Shown: piece after piece, positions 8,642 to 16,647 of the stretch
Position numbering within the stretch: position 1 is the first letter of the stretch
Layout of the letters: every line of letters begins with the position of its first letter
Source of the DNA: Solobacterium sp.
Lineage (GTDB): Bacteria > Bacillota_I > Bacilli_A > Erysipelotrichales > Erysipelotrichaceae
Direction: 5' to 3'
NCBI GenBank assembly: GCA_017510405.1
Contig: JAFWNG010000032.1
Span: 25,956-89,955, forward strand
DNA length: 64,000 nt
Notes under the pieces: model-generated
What the model saw: only the letters and a program-made list of their open reading frames with translations
What the model was told of the DNA's origin: nothing
Databases searched by the model: none
Position numbers and translations under genes: made by a program

Positions 8642-9006
8642 TCAATGATAAATATAATGACATCCGTACTGCGGTGTTTCATTTGCGTAAGAATATGTAT
8701 ATCCATCATAATATGGAATATATTGATATCCATTATTGTCGGTGTATTCATATGCCCATCCCCAGATATAATAGTTTCCACCGAGTATCGACGTGAGGTC
8801 TGTATAAGATGGATTGATTGTGGTAGTTGTCATAAAACTTCCATAAACAACTACACTGCTGCGCCAGTAACTTGGCAGGCATTGTAGATTGGCAAAACAT
8901 AGACCCGGCCGCGAATGTCACCACCTGAATCATCAGATTTATCAGGCATAAATGATTTTGAAATGTTTAATTGGAATGATAATAACAGGCATAATAAGGT
9001 TTTCAT
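8642..9006 (-). pseudogene. Small secreted protein gene split by a reading-frame break
   Basis: An ATG at 9006 follows an excellent site (AAAGGA, 7 nt spacing) and encodes a short secreted-like N-terminus (MKTLLCLLLSFQLN). It runs 51 codons to a TAG at about 8853. In the neighbouring frame an overlapping open stretch continues to 8642 with a Tyr/Gly-rich tail (GGNYYIWGWAYEY, then several Tyr pairs). Joining the two frames gives one protein of about 120 residues. Either the gene is broken by a single-base indel, or the tail is made from the ATG at 8833 (GGAAG upstream) by coupling. No family is recognised. The neighbours suggest a small secreted peptide of the island. Confidence 0.5.
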
Positions 9007-9277
9007 GCTTTTCCTTTCTAATATCGATATACAGATTTAAGTAAATGAATGGAATGACGGATGTCTTGAAAACAGGTACCTCATTTATATAGAACGTTTC
9101 GCATTGGCAAAATGTTTTCAATGATCTGTGTCTCAATGGTCGTTTTTCCAGCTTCAATGGACAAAATATGTCAGCTTCGAAAAAGATATTCCAACTCAGC
9201 CGATCAATGAAGATATATCTGCTCAATGCCGGGATCGAATGCTTTGCTTTTCCTGTTATGAACAGTATGATCCATAA
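9007..9277. other. AT-rich spacer with no recognisable gene
   Basis: Apart from the ribosome binding site of the split secreted-protein gene at the left end, I see no supported gene. The frames on the minus strand show short protein-like stretches interrupted by stops, so this may be eroded coding sequence. Confidence 0.4.
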
Positions 9278-9463
9278 CTATTCGATGATGAGACCTTTCC
9301 TGACATGATGCTTGTTATTCTTTTCCCCCCCTTGGTCCTGTTCGGCCTTTTTCTTCAAAGACCTGACATCCTTCTGAAAACAACTGTTTCCGGAAGTGAT
9401 GTCGAGTGATGTTTCTGCAGTTCGGATCAACAGACTGCAGAAAAATGCAAATAATGAATCCAT
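9278..9463 (-). CDS. AgrD-like autoinducer peptide precursor (candidate)
   Basis: A 61-codon gene with a near-perfect site (AAAGGAGG, 7 nt before the ATG). The N-terminus is hydrophobic/amphipathic (LFAFFCSLLIRTAETSLD), then comes a single Cys in SGNSCFQKD and the tail SLKKKAEQD. This matches the AgrD layout of membrane helix, Cys-containing core and charged tail with Leu-Lys-Lys. The core-to-LKK distance is shorter than usual and the C-terminus is longer. It lies upstream of agrB but on the opposite strand, which is unusual. Seven consecutive G residues near codon 43 are a slippage-prone tract; one extra G would end the protein at 49 codons, close to normal AgrD length. Confidence 0.45.
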   Translation of the reverse strand: MDSLFAFFCSLLIRTAETSLDITSGNSCFQKDVRSLKKKAEQDQGGEKNNKHHVRKGLIIE

Positions 9464-9543
9464 ATTGGAACCTCCTTTCTCTTATGCCCACAATATAGAA
9501 GCGGGATCCTGTAAAAAGCAAATATTCTGGGACGAAGTGCCGT

Positions 9544-9563
9544 TTTTTGGGATATCCCAAAAA
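9544..9563. promoter_or_regulatory. Perfect 20-bp palindrome between agrD-like gene and agrB
   Basis: The arms TTTTTGGGAT and ATCCCAAAAA are perfectly complementary with no spacer. It sits between the divergent AgrD-like gene and agrB, so it is a good candidate for a dimeric regulator operator. It has no run of T suited to a one-way terminator beyond its own arms. Confidence 0.5.
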
Positions 9564-9625
9564 CAGGCAGTTTATCCCGCGAATTTTTGCCTTGGAAGAA
9601 TGGTTATGCCATAGTGCAGACAGAG

Positions 9626-10192
9626 ATGAAAGAATATATTCTGAACAGGGCAACGCAGAAAAACGTATTCTCGGAAACGGAACTGGCATTGTTGGATCAC
9701 GGAATCGATGTGTTTGTTAATGACAGCGTAAATACACTTTGTGTGCTGATCCAGTCTTTCCTGTTTCATGATCCGGTACAGGGCATTGTGTATCTGCTTG
9801 CTTTTGCCGGGCTGCGCTCTTATGCCGGCGGATGGCATGCGCGCACAAAGACAGGATGTTTTCTTTCGTACCAGCTGATGTATATGGTTTCTCAGATCCT
9901 GCTGCGTTTTAGGATGTCCGGGCTATACCGTGTGGTCATTGCGGTGATATGTACGGTATATATGTGCGTGAGCGGTCCTGTTGAACATCTGTACAATCCG
10001 CTGTCAACCAAAGTCAGAAAAAGAAATCACCGGAAACTGATTCGAAACAGTATCATCCTGCTTGTAATATTGATTGGTCTGGTGCTGCTGCAAAATGACG
10101 TGGCACAGACGATCGCCATTGTGATGACATATAATAGGATTCTGATGGAAGTACTGCGTCATTCGAAATATGGGAGACAATATGAGAATTAA
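9626..10192 (+). CDS. agrB: AgrB-type accessory gene regulator protease
   Basis: AgrB is a membrane cysteine protease that cuts AgrD and forms the cyclic thiolactone signal. The family block is clear: LAFAGLRSYAGGWHA, with catalytic His in GGWHA, followed by Cys in KTGCFLSYQ, then several membrane helices to the C-terminus. From the ATG at 9626 the length is 188 residues, normal for AgrB; GTG at 9614 or TTG at 9587 are alternatives, and none has a strong ribosome site. It is followed (overlapping) by an agrA start that is cut off after 19 codons, so the operon looks remnant. Confidence 0.85.
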   Translation: MKEYILNRATQKNVFSETELALLDHGIDVFVNDSVNTLCVLIQSFLFHDPVQGIVYLLAFAGLRSYAGGWHARTKTGCFLSYQLMYMVSQILLRFRMSGLYRVVIAVICTVYMCVSGPVEHLYNPLSTKVRKRNHRKLIRNSIILLVILIGLVLLQNDVAQTIAIVMTYNRILMEVLRHSKYGRQYEN

Positions 10193-10241
10193 ATGTGCAG
10201 TAATAGATGATGCAAAAACAGACAGGGTCAAAGAAGGATGA
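10182..10241 (+). pseudogene. Truncated agrA/LytTR response regulator stump
   Basis: The ATG overlaps the end of agrB. The 19 codons encode MRIKCAVIDDAKTDRVKEG, which matches the first beta strand and acidic pair of a response-regulator receiver domain, then a stop. Seventeen bases later comes the terminator shared with the GH32 gene. The rest of the regulator and the kinase are absent. Confidence 0.55.
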
Positions 10242-10257
10242 TCAGGAAAACAAAAAG

Positions 10258-10294
10258 AAAAACGATCTGCAAGTGGAGGGGTCAGATCGTTTTT
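10258..10294. terminator. Bidirectional terminator at the island's right edge
   Basis: AAAAACGATCTG and CAGATCGTTTTT form a 12-bp stem around a 13-nt loop with A and T runs. It ends the convergent agr remnant and the GH32 gene. Confidence 0.85.
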
Positions 10295-10319
10295 CCAGCC
10301 AGGGTATAAGAGTAGAGAA

Positions 10320-11828
10320 CTACTCTGGAAGTTTCATTGTAATGTTGCGGAAGGAAGCGCTGCTTCCGTCTGCGAAGACACCGATGTGGGCACCGTTGGT
10401 CGAGTGCGTGATGCGGGAACTGAGCGCTTTCGTATCATCCACATACATGACTACGATCTCGTTCTCGCATACCAATTTGACATGATGTTCACCCGGACCG
10501 TTGAAATCGAATCTTGTGAACGCTTCCGGATCGTATTTGTGGAGATCCTGGATCTCTGTGCCTTCATAGTGGATCTTGTTCTCACGGGTGTTCAGACAGA
10601 GGACTGTCCAGGACGGATCGGCTTCACTGCCGCCGAAGGCAAATCCTGCCAGACCATTCTCACCGAGGGTGACGTCGCATTCCAGCATTACCGTCGGAGC
10701 CCGTGTTCCCATATCGGCGAGCGCATAGCTTCCTTCCTTGGCGGAGACATCGATGTTGTTGTCTTTGATCTTTACCGTGCCTTCCTTCTTGACTGCCTTG
10801 AACGGTTTGTCTTCGGTGAAGTACTCAGCGAAGGTCTCCGGTTCACGGACGCCAAGTTTTCCTTCTTCGAGCAGTACCAGCTGGTGATTGAGCATGTTTC
10901 CGGCCCACTGATAGAAACCGGAGTCGGAGGAAAGACCGGCTCTTCCCAGCCACCCGCACAGGTAGCGGACACCGTTGAATTCCGCGGTCTTTGCGGCATA
11001 GAAGATAAAGTTGTTTCCGTCGAGGACGTTGTCGGCAGGAACGCTGAACGGACCGGTCGGCGAATCACCGACAGCATAATAGGTTACACAGTCCCAGCTG
11101 TAGGTGAGGAAATACTTGTTTCCCATCTTGAAGAGATCCGGGCATTCACACATATACTGTGCCATCGGGGCGAAGATCGGTCCCTTGAATTCCCATGTCT
11201 TCAGATCATCGGAAGTATAGCGGGCAACGACGCCGCCCTGGGTATTTTCTCTTGCGGCAATCAACATCCACCAGCAGTTTTCTTCATCGCTCCAGAAGAC
11301 TTCCGGATCGCGGAAATCATCCTTCGAATAATTATCCGGGCTGAAGAATGTGTCTTCCGGGATCTTTGTCCAGTTTTCCCGGTCAGTGCTGGTTGCGTGC
11401 ATGACGCATTCCTTGCCTTTGCCGTTGTTTCCGTAGTCGTTGTGTCCGGTGTAGAAGATGTGGTAGAGACCGTCATGATCCTGCAGGACGGAGCCGGTGC
11501 CGAGGGCAATGTCCGGGTCGCCCATCTGACCGAAGTTCAATGCCAGGCCGTGGTCCTTGTACTCATACAGATTCTTTGTGGAGTATTTCCAGAACGGATG
11601 GTACGCCTGACCGTTGTGATCGGTATCGTAGAGATAATACAGTTCCAGCGTGTTGTCTTCCGTGACGAACGGCATCGTATCGCCGACATACGCATCATCC
11701 GGGATCGGATACAGGCTGTATGCGACCGGCTCGTACGGATCGTCGGGAAGACTGCCTGCCTGCTGTCCGCAGCCGGAAAGTGCCAGAGCAGCTGCGCAGA
11801 AGACGGAGAATGATAAAAAACGTTTCAT
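10320..11828 (-). CDS. Glycoside hydrolase family 32 lipoprotein
   Basis: A 502-residue surface enzyme expected to split fructose-containing sugars or fructans. The signal MKRFLSFSVFCAAALALSGCG ends in lipobox LSGC, so it is membrane-anchored outside. Of the GH32 motifs, FRDPEVF (stabiliser Asp, RDP) near residue 172 and ECPDLF (acid/base Glu) near 228 are present. The usual WMNDPNG nucleophile motif is replaced by YVGDTMPF near residue 48, whose Asp is the likely nucleophile. The C-terminal third fits the family's beta-sandwich. GGAGGA lies 8 nt before the ATG. No transporter neighbours it, so the products must be taken up elsewhere. Confidence 0.85.
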   Translation of the reverse strand: MKRFLSFSVFCAAALALSGCGQQAGSLPDDPYEPVAYSLYPIPDDAYVGDTMPFVTEDNTLELYYLYDTDHNGQAYHPFWKYSTKNLYEYKDHGLALNFGQMGDPDIALGTGSVLQDHDGLYHIFYTGHNDYGNNGKGKECVMHATSTDRENWTKIPEDTFFSPDNYSKDDFRDPEVFWSDEENCWWMLIAARENTQGGVVARYTSDDLKTWEFKGPIFAPMAQYMCECPDLFKMGNKYFLTYSWDCVTYYAVGDSPTGPFSVPADNVLDGNNFIFYAAKTAEFNGVRYLCGWLGRAGLSSDSGFYQWAGNMLNHQLVLLEEGKLGVREPETFAEYFTEDKPFKAVKKEGTVKIKDNNIDVSAKEGSYALADMGTRAPTVMLECDVTLGENGLAGFAFGGSEADPSWTVLCLNTRENKIHYEGTEIQDLHKYDPEAFTRFDFNGPGEHHVKLVCENEIVVMYVDDTKALSSRITHSTNGAHIGVFADGSSASFRNITMKLPE

Positions 11829-12003
11829 GATATGGATCCTCCTCAGCGTATATTTCTGAAAAACTTATACTATAAATTCATTATACACATAATTGTGCGT
11901 TTGCCTGTTCGCAAATCGTGCAAATGACAACCGTAATTTCCGAACATGGCATGAGGCGCTGTTTCATGGTACGATTCAGTCAGTCTGGAAAGGACAGAAT
12001 ACA

Positions 12004-13035
12004 ATGGATGAAAACAATGAGATCATAGAAGAATTTCACGGCACGGAGATACAGGCGGCAGTCCTGCATGTGCTGGACGGAAAACATCATATGACAGTCT
12101 TCTCGGAGCGCACCCTGGATCTGGAAGATCCGCAGACGGAGAAATACGTCAAACGGTATGTATCGCGCTGCCGGAACGATATGCGTTCCCGGGAAGGAAC
12201 GTTCCGGGAAGACAGTGCGTTCGCGCGGGAAATGGACCGCTACTTTCATCATGAATGCGATCTGCCGTCTTTCAGCGCTGCGGCTCTGAGCGGACTGGCG
12301 GAGTACTTTGAACAGGAAGAAGCGCGGTCGTTCGATGTGCTGTTTGCGGACTACCGAAGCGATGACGTACCGTATATCCTCGTAGTCCTGCTGGAGGAGC
12401 AGGAGACAATGACCTGGATGACCGATACGGATCACGGATCCGTGCGCAATACGATCAGCTTCGGTCATGCCGCTCTGCCGGCAGTTTCGCGTCCTGTGGC
12501 ATCCTTTGCGGCAGTGAATATGCTGAACAAAGAGATCCGCTTTACCGATGAAGGAAAGTGGAAGAACGGCATCAGCGTGATCGCCGACCGTCTGCTTTCC
12601 GTGAACGCCGGTGTGTCGCGCAAAGAAATCGTGGAAACGGTAAAGAATATTGCCGTGGAAGTGGCAGAAGAGTTTAATGAGAATCCGACGGTGGTGCTGG
12701 GAAAGGTCAAGAACTACATTACCGAAACAGTCAGTGAAGGCATGCCGCTGCGGACGGAAACACTGGCCGAGGAAATGTTTGAGGACATACCGGACATGGC
12801 TGAAGCGTTCCGGCAGAAAGTGCGTGCGCAGACTCTGCCGGAGGAGATCGAACTGCCGAAGCAGGCAGTCACTGCGGCCATGAAGAAACAGCGGCTGAAA
12901 ACAGATACCGGCATTGAGATCTCTGTGCCTGCCGAATACTGTCAGGATACGAACTACATCGAATTTCACCGTGAAGAAGACGGAACGATCCGGATCGAGA
13001 TCAAGGGGATCGGCAGTATTACGAATAAAATCTGA
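12004..13035 (+). CDS. Nucleoid-associated protein, NdpA/YejK family
   Basis: A 343-residue protein with the NA37 layout: N-terminal acidic region, then blocks like SYFEQEEARSFDVLF, the central ...SISFGHAALP-like region, EIRFTDEGKW and a C-terminal domain ending in an IEIKGIG strand. Members bind the nucleoid; the molecular role is poorly known. The start at 12004 is chosen because AAAGGA is 9 nt upstream; the frame is open further upstream without a site. It stands alone between GH32 (divergent) and the SpoIIE gene. Confidence 0.75.
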   Translation: MDENNEIIEEFHGTEIQAAVLHVLDGKHHMTVFSERTLDLEDPQTEKYVKRYVSRCRNDMRSREGTFREDSAFAREMDRYFHHECDLPSFSAAALSGLAEYFEQEEARSFDVLFADYRSDDVPYILVVLLEEQETMTWMTDTDHGSVRNTISFGHAALPAVSRPVASFAAVNMLNKEIRFTDEGKWKNGISVIADRLLSVNAGVSRKEIVETVKNIAVEVAEEFNENPTVVLGKVKNYITETVSEGMPLRTETLAEEMFEDIPDMAEAFRQKVRAQTLPEEIELPKQAVTAAMKKQRLKTDTGIEISVPAEYCQDTNYIEFHREEDGTIRIEIKGIGSITNKI

Positions 13036-13064
13036 ATACAGACCGAAATAATTACAGCAAAAGT

Positions 13065-13083
13065 TAAAACAGATACTGTTTTA
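13065..13083. promoter_or_regulatory. Inverted repeat ahead of the SpoIIE phosphatase gene
   Basis: The arms TAAAACAG and CTGTTTTA are separated by 3 bp. A TATGAT -10-like box lies at 13101-13106, 17 bp downstream of the second arm, so the repeat covers the -35 region and may be an operator. It could also be a weak terminator for the upstream gene. Confidence 0.4.
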
Positions 13084-13163
13084 CAGGTACGATCTTTGTG
13101 TATGATAAAGGTTAGTAATGTGCTGTATATGTTCCGGTCTTCGGAACACATGAAGGAGGCACT

Positions 13164-15326
13164 ATGCCTAAAAAATCTGTATGGGAAATGAATTTCCTGG
13201 AACGTCTTCACTACAGTATCAGCGGTAAGACCTTCCGGGCAATCCTCATGTTTTCCCTGATCATAAGCACCGCGGCCGTTGCGTTCGGCTTCACTCTGTA
13301 CTCCGCTACCGTCAACCGGGAATTCCGGATCATGACATGGCGGGCGGCGGAATCCGCTGCCGAAGCGATCGATACGGAGGAAGTGATACGGGAGGCGGAG
13401 TTTGTACTGTCGATATATGACAGTTTATCGGAAGAAGAACGGCAGGATCCCGAAGATCCCGCCTACCGGTCAAAGTTCGATGAAGTGCGTACGGAAGCCT
13501 TTGAGGAATTCCGTGAACGGCTGCTTCGGCTGATGAACGGAAACCATGCCATCGCGGCATATACCGCGGCGATCGACGAAGAGAATAACCGGATGATCTT
13601 CCTGGCGGATGCCGATCCGAAAGCGAGCTTCTGCCCGCCCGGAACGTGGGATCCGATCACGAACGCGGAAAAGGAGGCGTATCTGTACGGAGCGCCGCCG
13701 TCTCTGCTGGATCAGCTTTACGATACGCAGGCAATGCCTGCCGCAATCACGAATATTGCGAAGTACGGCTACCGCTGTACCGCCGGAAAGGAACTCTTCA
13801 AGACCGGCAGGTATACGGTATTCGTCTTCTTCGACAACGATATGAACCAGGTGGCGGAAGTAAGCAGAAACTTCCTTCTGCAGTATGTAATTCTGCTGCT
13901 GATCGTGACCCTGATCGTCATGTTTTTCTCGCAGAGACAGCTGCGGAAGACCACGGTCGATCCCATTAACAAAATGGCATCGGCGGCGGCCCGGTATATC
14001 CAGGACCGCAAGAACGGCAGGACCGCGGAAAACTATTTCGGCGACCTCGGCATCCATACCGGTGATGAGATCGAAAATCTGAGTCTTACCATGGAAGCCA
14101 TGGAAAAGGATGCGGCGGCATATGTGGCGGATCTTGCCCGCATAACGGCGGAGAAAGAACGTGTATCCGCAGAACTGACGCTGGCCAACCGCATCCAGGC
14201 GGATATGCTGCCGAATATCTTCCCGGCGTTCCCGGAACGTGAGGAATTTGATATCTACGCGTCGATGGATCCGGCGAAGGAAGTCGGCGGCGACTTCTAT
14301 GACTTCTTCCTGATCGATCCCGATCACCTGGGGATCGTCATGGCGGATGTATCCGGCAAAGGTGTGCCGGCGGCGCTGTTCATGATGGTATCCAAGATCC
14401 TGGTGCAGAACTATGCGATGACCGGACGCACGCCGAAAGAAGTGCTGGAGAAGGTCAATGAGCAGATCTGCAAGAACAACCGGGAAGAGATGTTCGTTAC
14501 GGTCTGGTTCGGTATTCTTGATCTGGTGAACGGCGGGCTGACCGCGGCCAATGCCGGACATGAGTATCCGATCATCTGCCATCCGGGCGGAAAGTTCGAA
14601 GTCATCCATGACCGTCACGGCTTCGTGATCGGCGGTATGGAAGATGTGAAATACCGCAACTATACGATGCAGCTGGAACAGGGAGCGAAACTGTTCCTGT
14701 ATACAGACGGTGTTCCGGAGTCCGAGAACACCGCAAGAGAACAGTTCGGACTGGAACGCACTGTTGAAGCGCTGAACCGGAAAGCGGATGCTTCGCCGGA
14801 AGAAATACTCAAAGAAGTCGATCGTTCTGTTAAGGAGTTCGTAGGGGATGCTGATCCGTTCGACGATCTGACCATGCTATGCGTACACTATATCGGAAAG
14901 AAAGGGGCACAGATGAAAGAAATGACAACAGAAGCCAGTGTTGACAGCCTCAGCGAGGTGCTGAAGTTTGTTGATACGGAACTGGAAACGGCAGGCTGCT
15001 CAATGAAGACGCAGATGCAGATCGATGTTGCAGTCGAAGAACTGTTTGTTAATGTGGCCAGTTACGCGTACCCGAACGGACAGGGACGGGCGGTCATCGG
15101 TGTCCGGATCGACGATGATATCGGTGAAGTGTTTATTCGTATAATCGATACCGGCATCCCGTACAATCCGCTGGAAAAGGCGGATCCGGATGTAACGCTG
15201 GGCGCAGAAGACAGAGAGATCGGCGGACTCGGAATCTTCATGGCGAAGAAGAGTATGGATGAAATGGAATATGAACGGACCGACGGCAAGAATATCGTAA
15301 CGATCCGCAAAAAAATCAGAGGCTGA
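13164..15326 (+). CDS. Membrane SpoIIE/RsbU-type phosphatase fused to RsbW-like kinase domain
   Basis: A 720-residue sensor. One membrane helix near residues 18-40, an extracytoplasmic region, a second helix near 232-255 and a HAMP-like linker are followed by a coiled coil (LANRIQADMLP). The PP2C/SpoIIE domain (about 350-570) has its metal-binding signatures VGGDFYDFF and MADVSGKGVPAALF. A GHKL ATPase domain (about 590-718) has the N-box VAVEELFVNVASYAYP and G-box IGGLGIFMAKK. The phosphatase should dephosphorylate the STAS protein encoded next, and the ATPase should phosphorylate it. An in-frame ATG at 14913, with AAGGGG 6 nt ahead, could produce the kinase domain alone. Confidence 0.9.
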   Translation: MPKKSVWEMNFLERLHYSISGKTFRAILMFSLIISTAAVAFGFTLYSATVNREFRIMTWRAAESAAEAIDTEEVIREAEFVLSIYDSLSEEERQDPEDPAYRSKFDEVRTEAFEEFRERLLRLMNGNHAIAAYTAAIDEENNRMIFLADADPKASFCPPGTWDPITNAEKEAYLYGAPPSLLDQLYDTQAMPAAITNIAKYGYRCTAGKELFKTGRYTVFVFFDNDMNQVAEVSRNFLLQYVILLLIVTLIVMFFSQRQLRKTTVDPINKMASAAARYIQDRKNGRTAENYFGDLGIHTGDEIENLSLTMEAMEKDAAAYVADLARITAEKERVSAELTLANRIQADMLPNIFPAFPEREEFDIYASMDPAKEVGGDFYDFFLIDPDHLGIVMADVSGKGVPAALFMMVSKILVQNYAMTGRTPKEVLEKVNEQICKNNREEMFVTVWFGILDLVNGGLTAANAGHEYPIICHPGGKFEVIHDRHGFVIGGMEDVKYRNYTMQLEQGAKLFLYTDGVPESENTAREQFGLERTVEALNRKADASPEEILKEVDRSVKEFVGDADPFDDLTMLCVHYIGKKGAQMKEMTTEASVDSLSEVLKFVDTELETAGCSMKTQMQIDVAVEELFVNVASYAYPNGQGRAVIGVRIDDDIGEVFIRIIDTGIPYNPLEKADPDVTLGAEDREIGGLGIFMAKKSMDEMEYERTDGKNIVTIRKKIRG

Positions 15327-15340
15327 AAGGAGAAGGGAAA

Positions 15341-15640
15341 ATGCTGAATTGTGAAATGAACCGGGATGGAAGTGAACTGGTGATCCGTCTGGAAGGACGT
15401 CTGGACACTGTCACAGCTCCGGAACTGGAAGAAAAAATGAACGGGGCTCTGGAAGGTGTTGAGTCTCTTACAATGGACTTTGAAAAACTGGAATACATCT
15501 CTTCCGCCGGACTTCGTATCCTTCTGACAACACAGAAACTGATGAACCGGCAGGGAAAAATGAAAGTGGTCCATGTCAACGATGTGATTCAGGAAATCTT
15601 TGAAGTCACAGGATTCGTGGATATCCTGACGATCGAGTAA
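15341..15640 (+). CDS. STAS-domain anti-sigma factor antagonist
   Basis: A 99-residue RsbV/SpoIIAA-like protein. The phosphorylatable Ser lies in LEYISSAGLRILL near residue 52-60. It follows the phosphatase-kinase fusion by 14 nt with AAAGGAGAAGGGAAA before its ATG, so it is clearly the partner-switch target. No sigma factor gene is near, so the downstream target is unknown. Confidence 0.93.
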   Translation: MLNCEMNRDGSELVIRLEGRLDTVTAPELEEKMNGALEGVESLTMDFEKLEYISSAGLRILLTTQKLMNRQGKMKVVHVNDVIQEIFEVTGFVDILTIE

Positions 15641-15642
15641 AC

Positions 15643-15676
15643 AGACTTCGGTGCAGAAATGCGCCGGAGTTTTCTT
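15643..15676 (+). terminator. Probable terminator after the STAS gene
   Basis: ACTTCGG and CCGGAGT form an imperfect stem followed by TTTTC. Confidence 0.45.
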
Positions 15677-15710
15677 TCGGTTCCCTGCTCACAGGTTATA
15701 CAATAGAGAT

Positions 15711-16598
15711 ATGAGAAAACGTCTGATCCTGGTGCTGTCCTTATTTACCGCAGTGATGATGCTGGCGCTGCTGGGTTTTGTGTATGTATTTCCGAAACAG
15801 CCGGAAAACCCAGTGCCGCAGACCGCGGAAGAAGCGTTCGTACTGCCGGAGTATACTGGCGAACCGTCGGCGATCATGAACGGCGGCCGGGTATATTTCG
15901 AGGAGACGCATGAGGAATCGTATACCGAACTGCAGGAGCTCGATGCGCTGGGACGCTGCCAGGAAGCGCGTTCCTGCATCGGTCCGGATACGCTGACACA
16001 TGAAGAGCGCGGGGACATCGGCATGGTGAAGCCTTCGGGGTGGAATCTGGCAAGGTACGACGATCTGATCGAAGATCATTATCTGTTCAACCGGTGCCAT
16101 CTGCTCGGCTATGCCCTGACCGGTCTGCTGGCCGATGAACGCAATCTGATCACCGGCACACGCTGTATGAATGTCATGGGGATGCTGCCGTATGAAGTGG
16201 AGATCGCCCGCTATGTGCAGCGGACGGAGAACCATGTCGAATACCATGTGACGCCGGTGTTCGTGAATGATGAACTGGTATGCCGCGGCGTGCTGCTGCA
16301 GGCAAAGTCGGTGGAAGATCAGGGCAGCGGTCTGCAGTTCTGCGTCTTCTGCTTCAACGTGCAGCCGGGTGTGATCATTCATTATAGCGACGGAACCAGT
16401 GAGCGGGCGGAGGCTCCTTCACGTTCCATGCCCCAGCCGGAGCTTCACTATGTGATCAATCTGCGGTCTGGGAAGTTCCACTACGATGACTGCGACGGAG
16501 TAAAAACAATGTCGGAGTCGAACCGGAAAGATGTCTGGTGTACCAGGGACGATCTGATCGAAGAGGGATACAAACCGTGCGGTACCTGTAACCCGTAA
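15711..16598 (+). CDS. Membrane-anchored DNA/RNA non-specific endonuclease
   Basis: A 295-residue protein. The N-terminal RKRLILVLSLFTAVMMLALLGFVYVF is a signal anchor. The nuclease core has FNRCHLLGYAL, the counterpart of the DRGH motif with catalytic His near residue 134, followed by LADERNLITGTRCMN, which holds the metal-binding Asn. This is the layout of streptococcal EndA-like nucleases. The C-terminal 50 residues carry an added small domain with HYDDC-x13-DVWC and KPCGTC, resembling the Cys-rich metal-binding domain seen at the end of some secreted nucleases. The start at 15711 places the signal at the N-terminus; the earlier ATG at 15651 does not. Confidence 0.82.
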   Translation: MRKRLILVLSLFTAVMMLALLGFVYVFPKQPENPVPQTAEEAFVLPEYTGEPSAIMNGGRVYFEETHEESYTELQELDALGRCQEARSCIGPDTLTHEERGDIGMVKPSGWNLARYDDLIEDHYLFNRCHLLGYALTGLLADERNLITGTRCMNVMGMLPYEVEIARYVQRTENHVEYHVTPVFVNDELVCRGVLLQAKSVEDQGSGLQFCVFCFNVQPGVIIHYSDGTSERAEAPSRSMPQPELHYVINLRSGKFHYDDCDGVKTMSESNRKDVWCTRDDLIEEGYKPCGTCNP

Positions 16599-16601
16599 GA
16601 A

Positions 16602-16628
16602 AAAGCCGGAACCTCAAAGTCCGGCTTT
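16602..16628. terminator. Bidirectional terminator
   Basis: AAAGCCGGA and TCCGGCTTT form a perfect 9-bp stem. It separates the convergent nuclease and membrane protein genes. Confidence 0.85.
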
Positions 16629-16647
16629 CGTCGTTTCAATGCAGGAA

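Noticed and set aside
8942..9226. 94-codon reverse frame in the AT-rich island
   Set aside because: It overlaps the better supported secreted-protein start at 9006, has no ribosome site, and shows no family.
9315..9689. 124-codon reverse frame overlapping the AgrD-like and agrB genes
   Set aside because: It covers the divergent promoter region and the palindrome, and is out of frame with the well-supported small gene.
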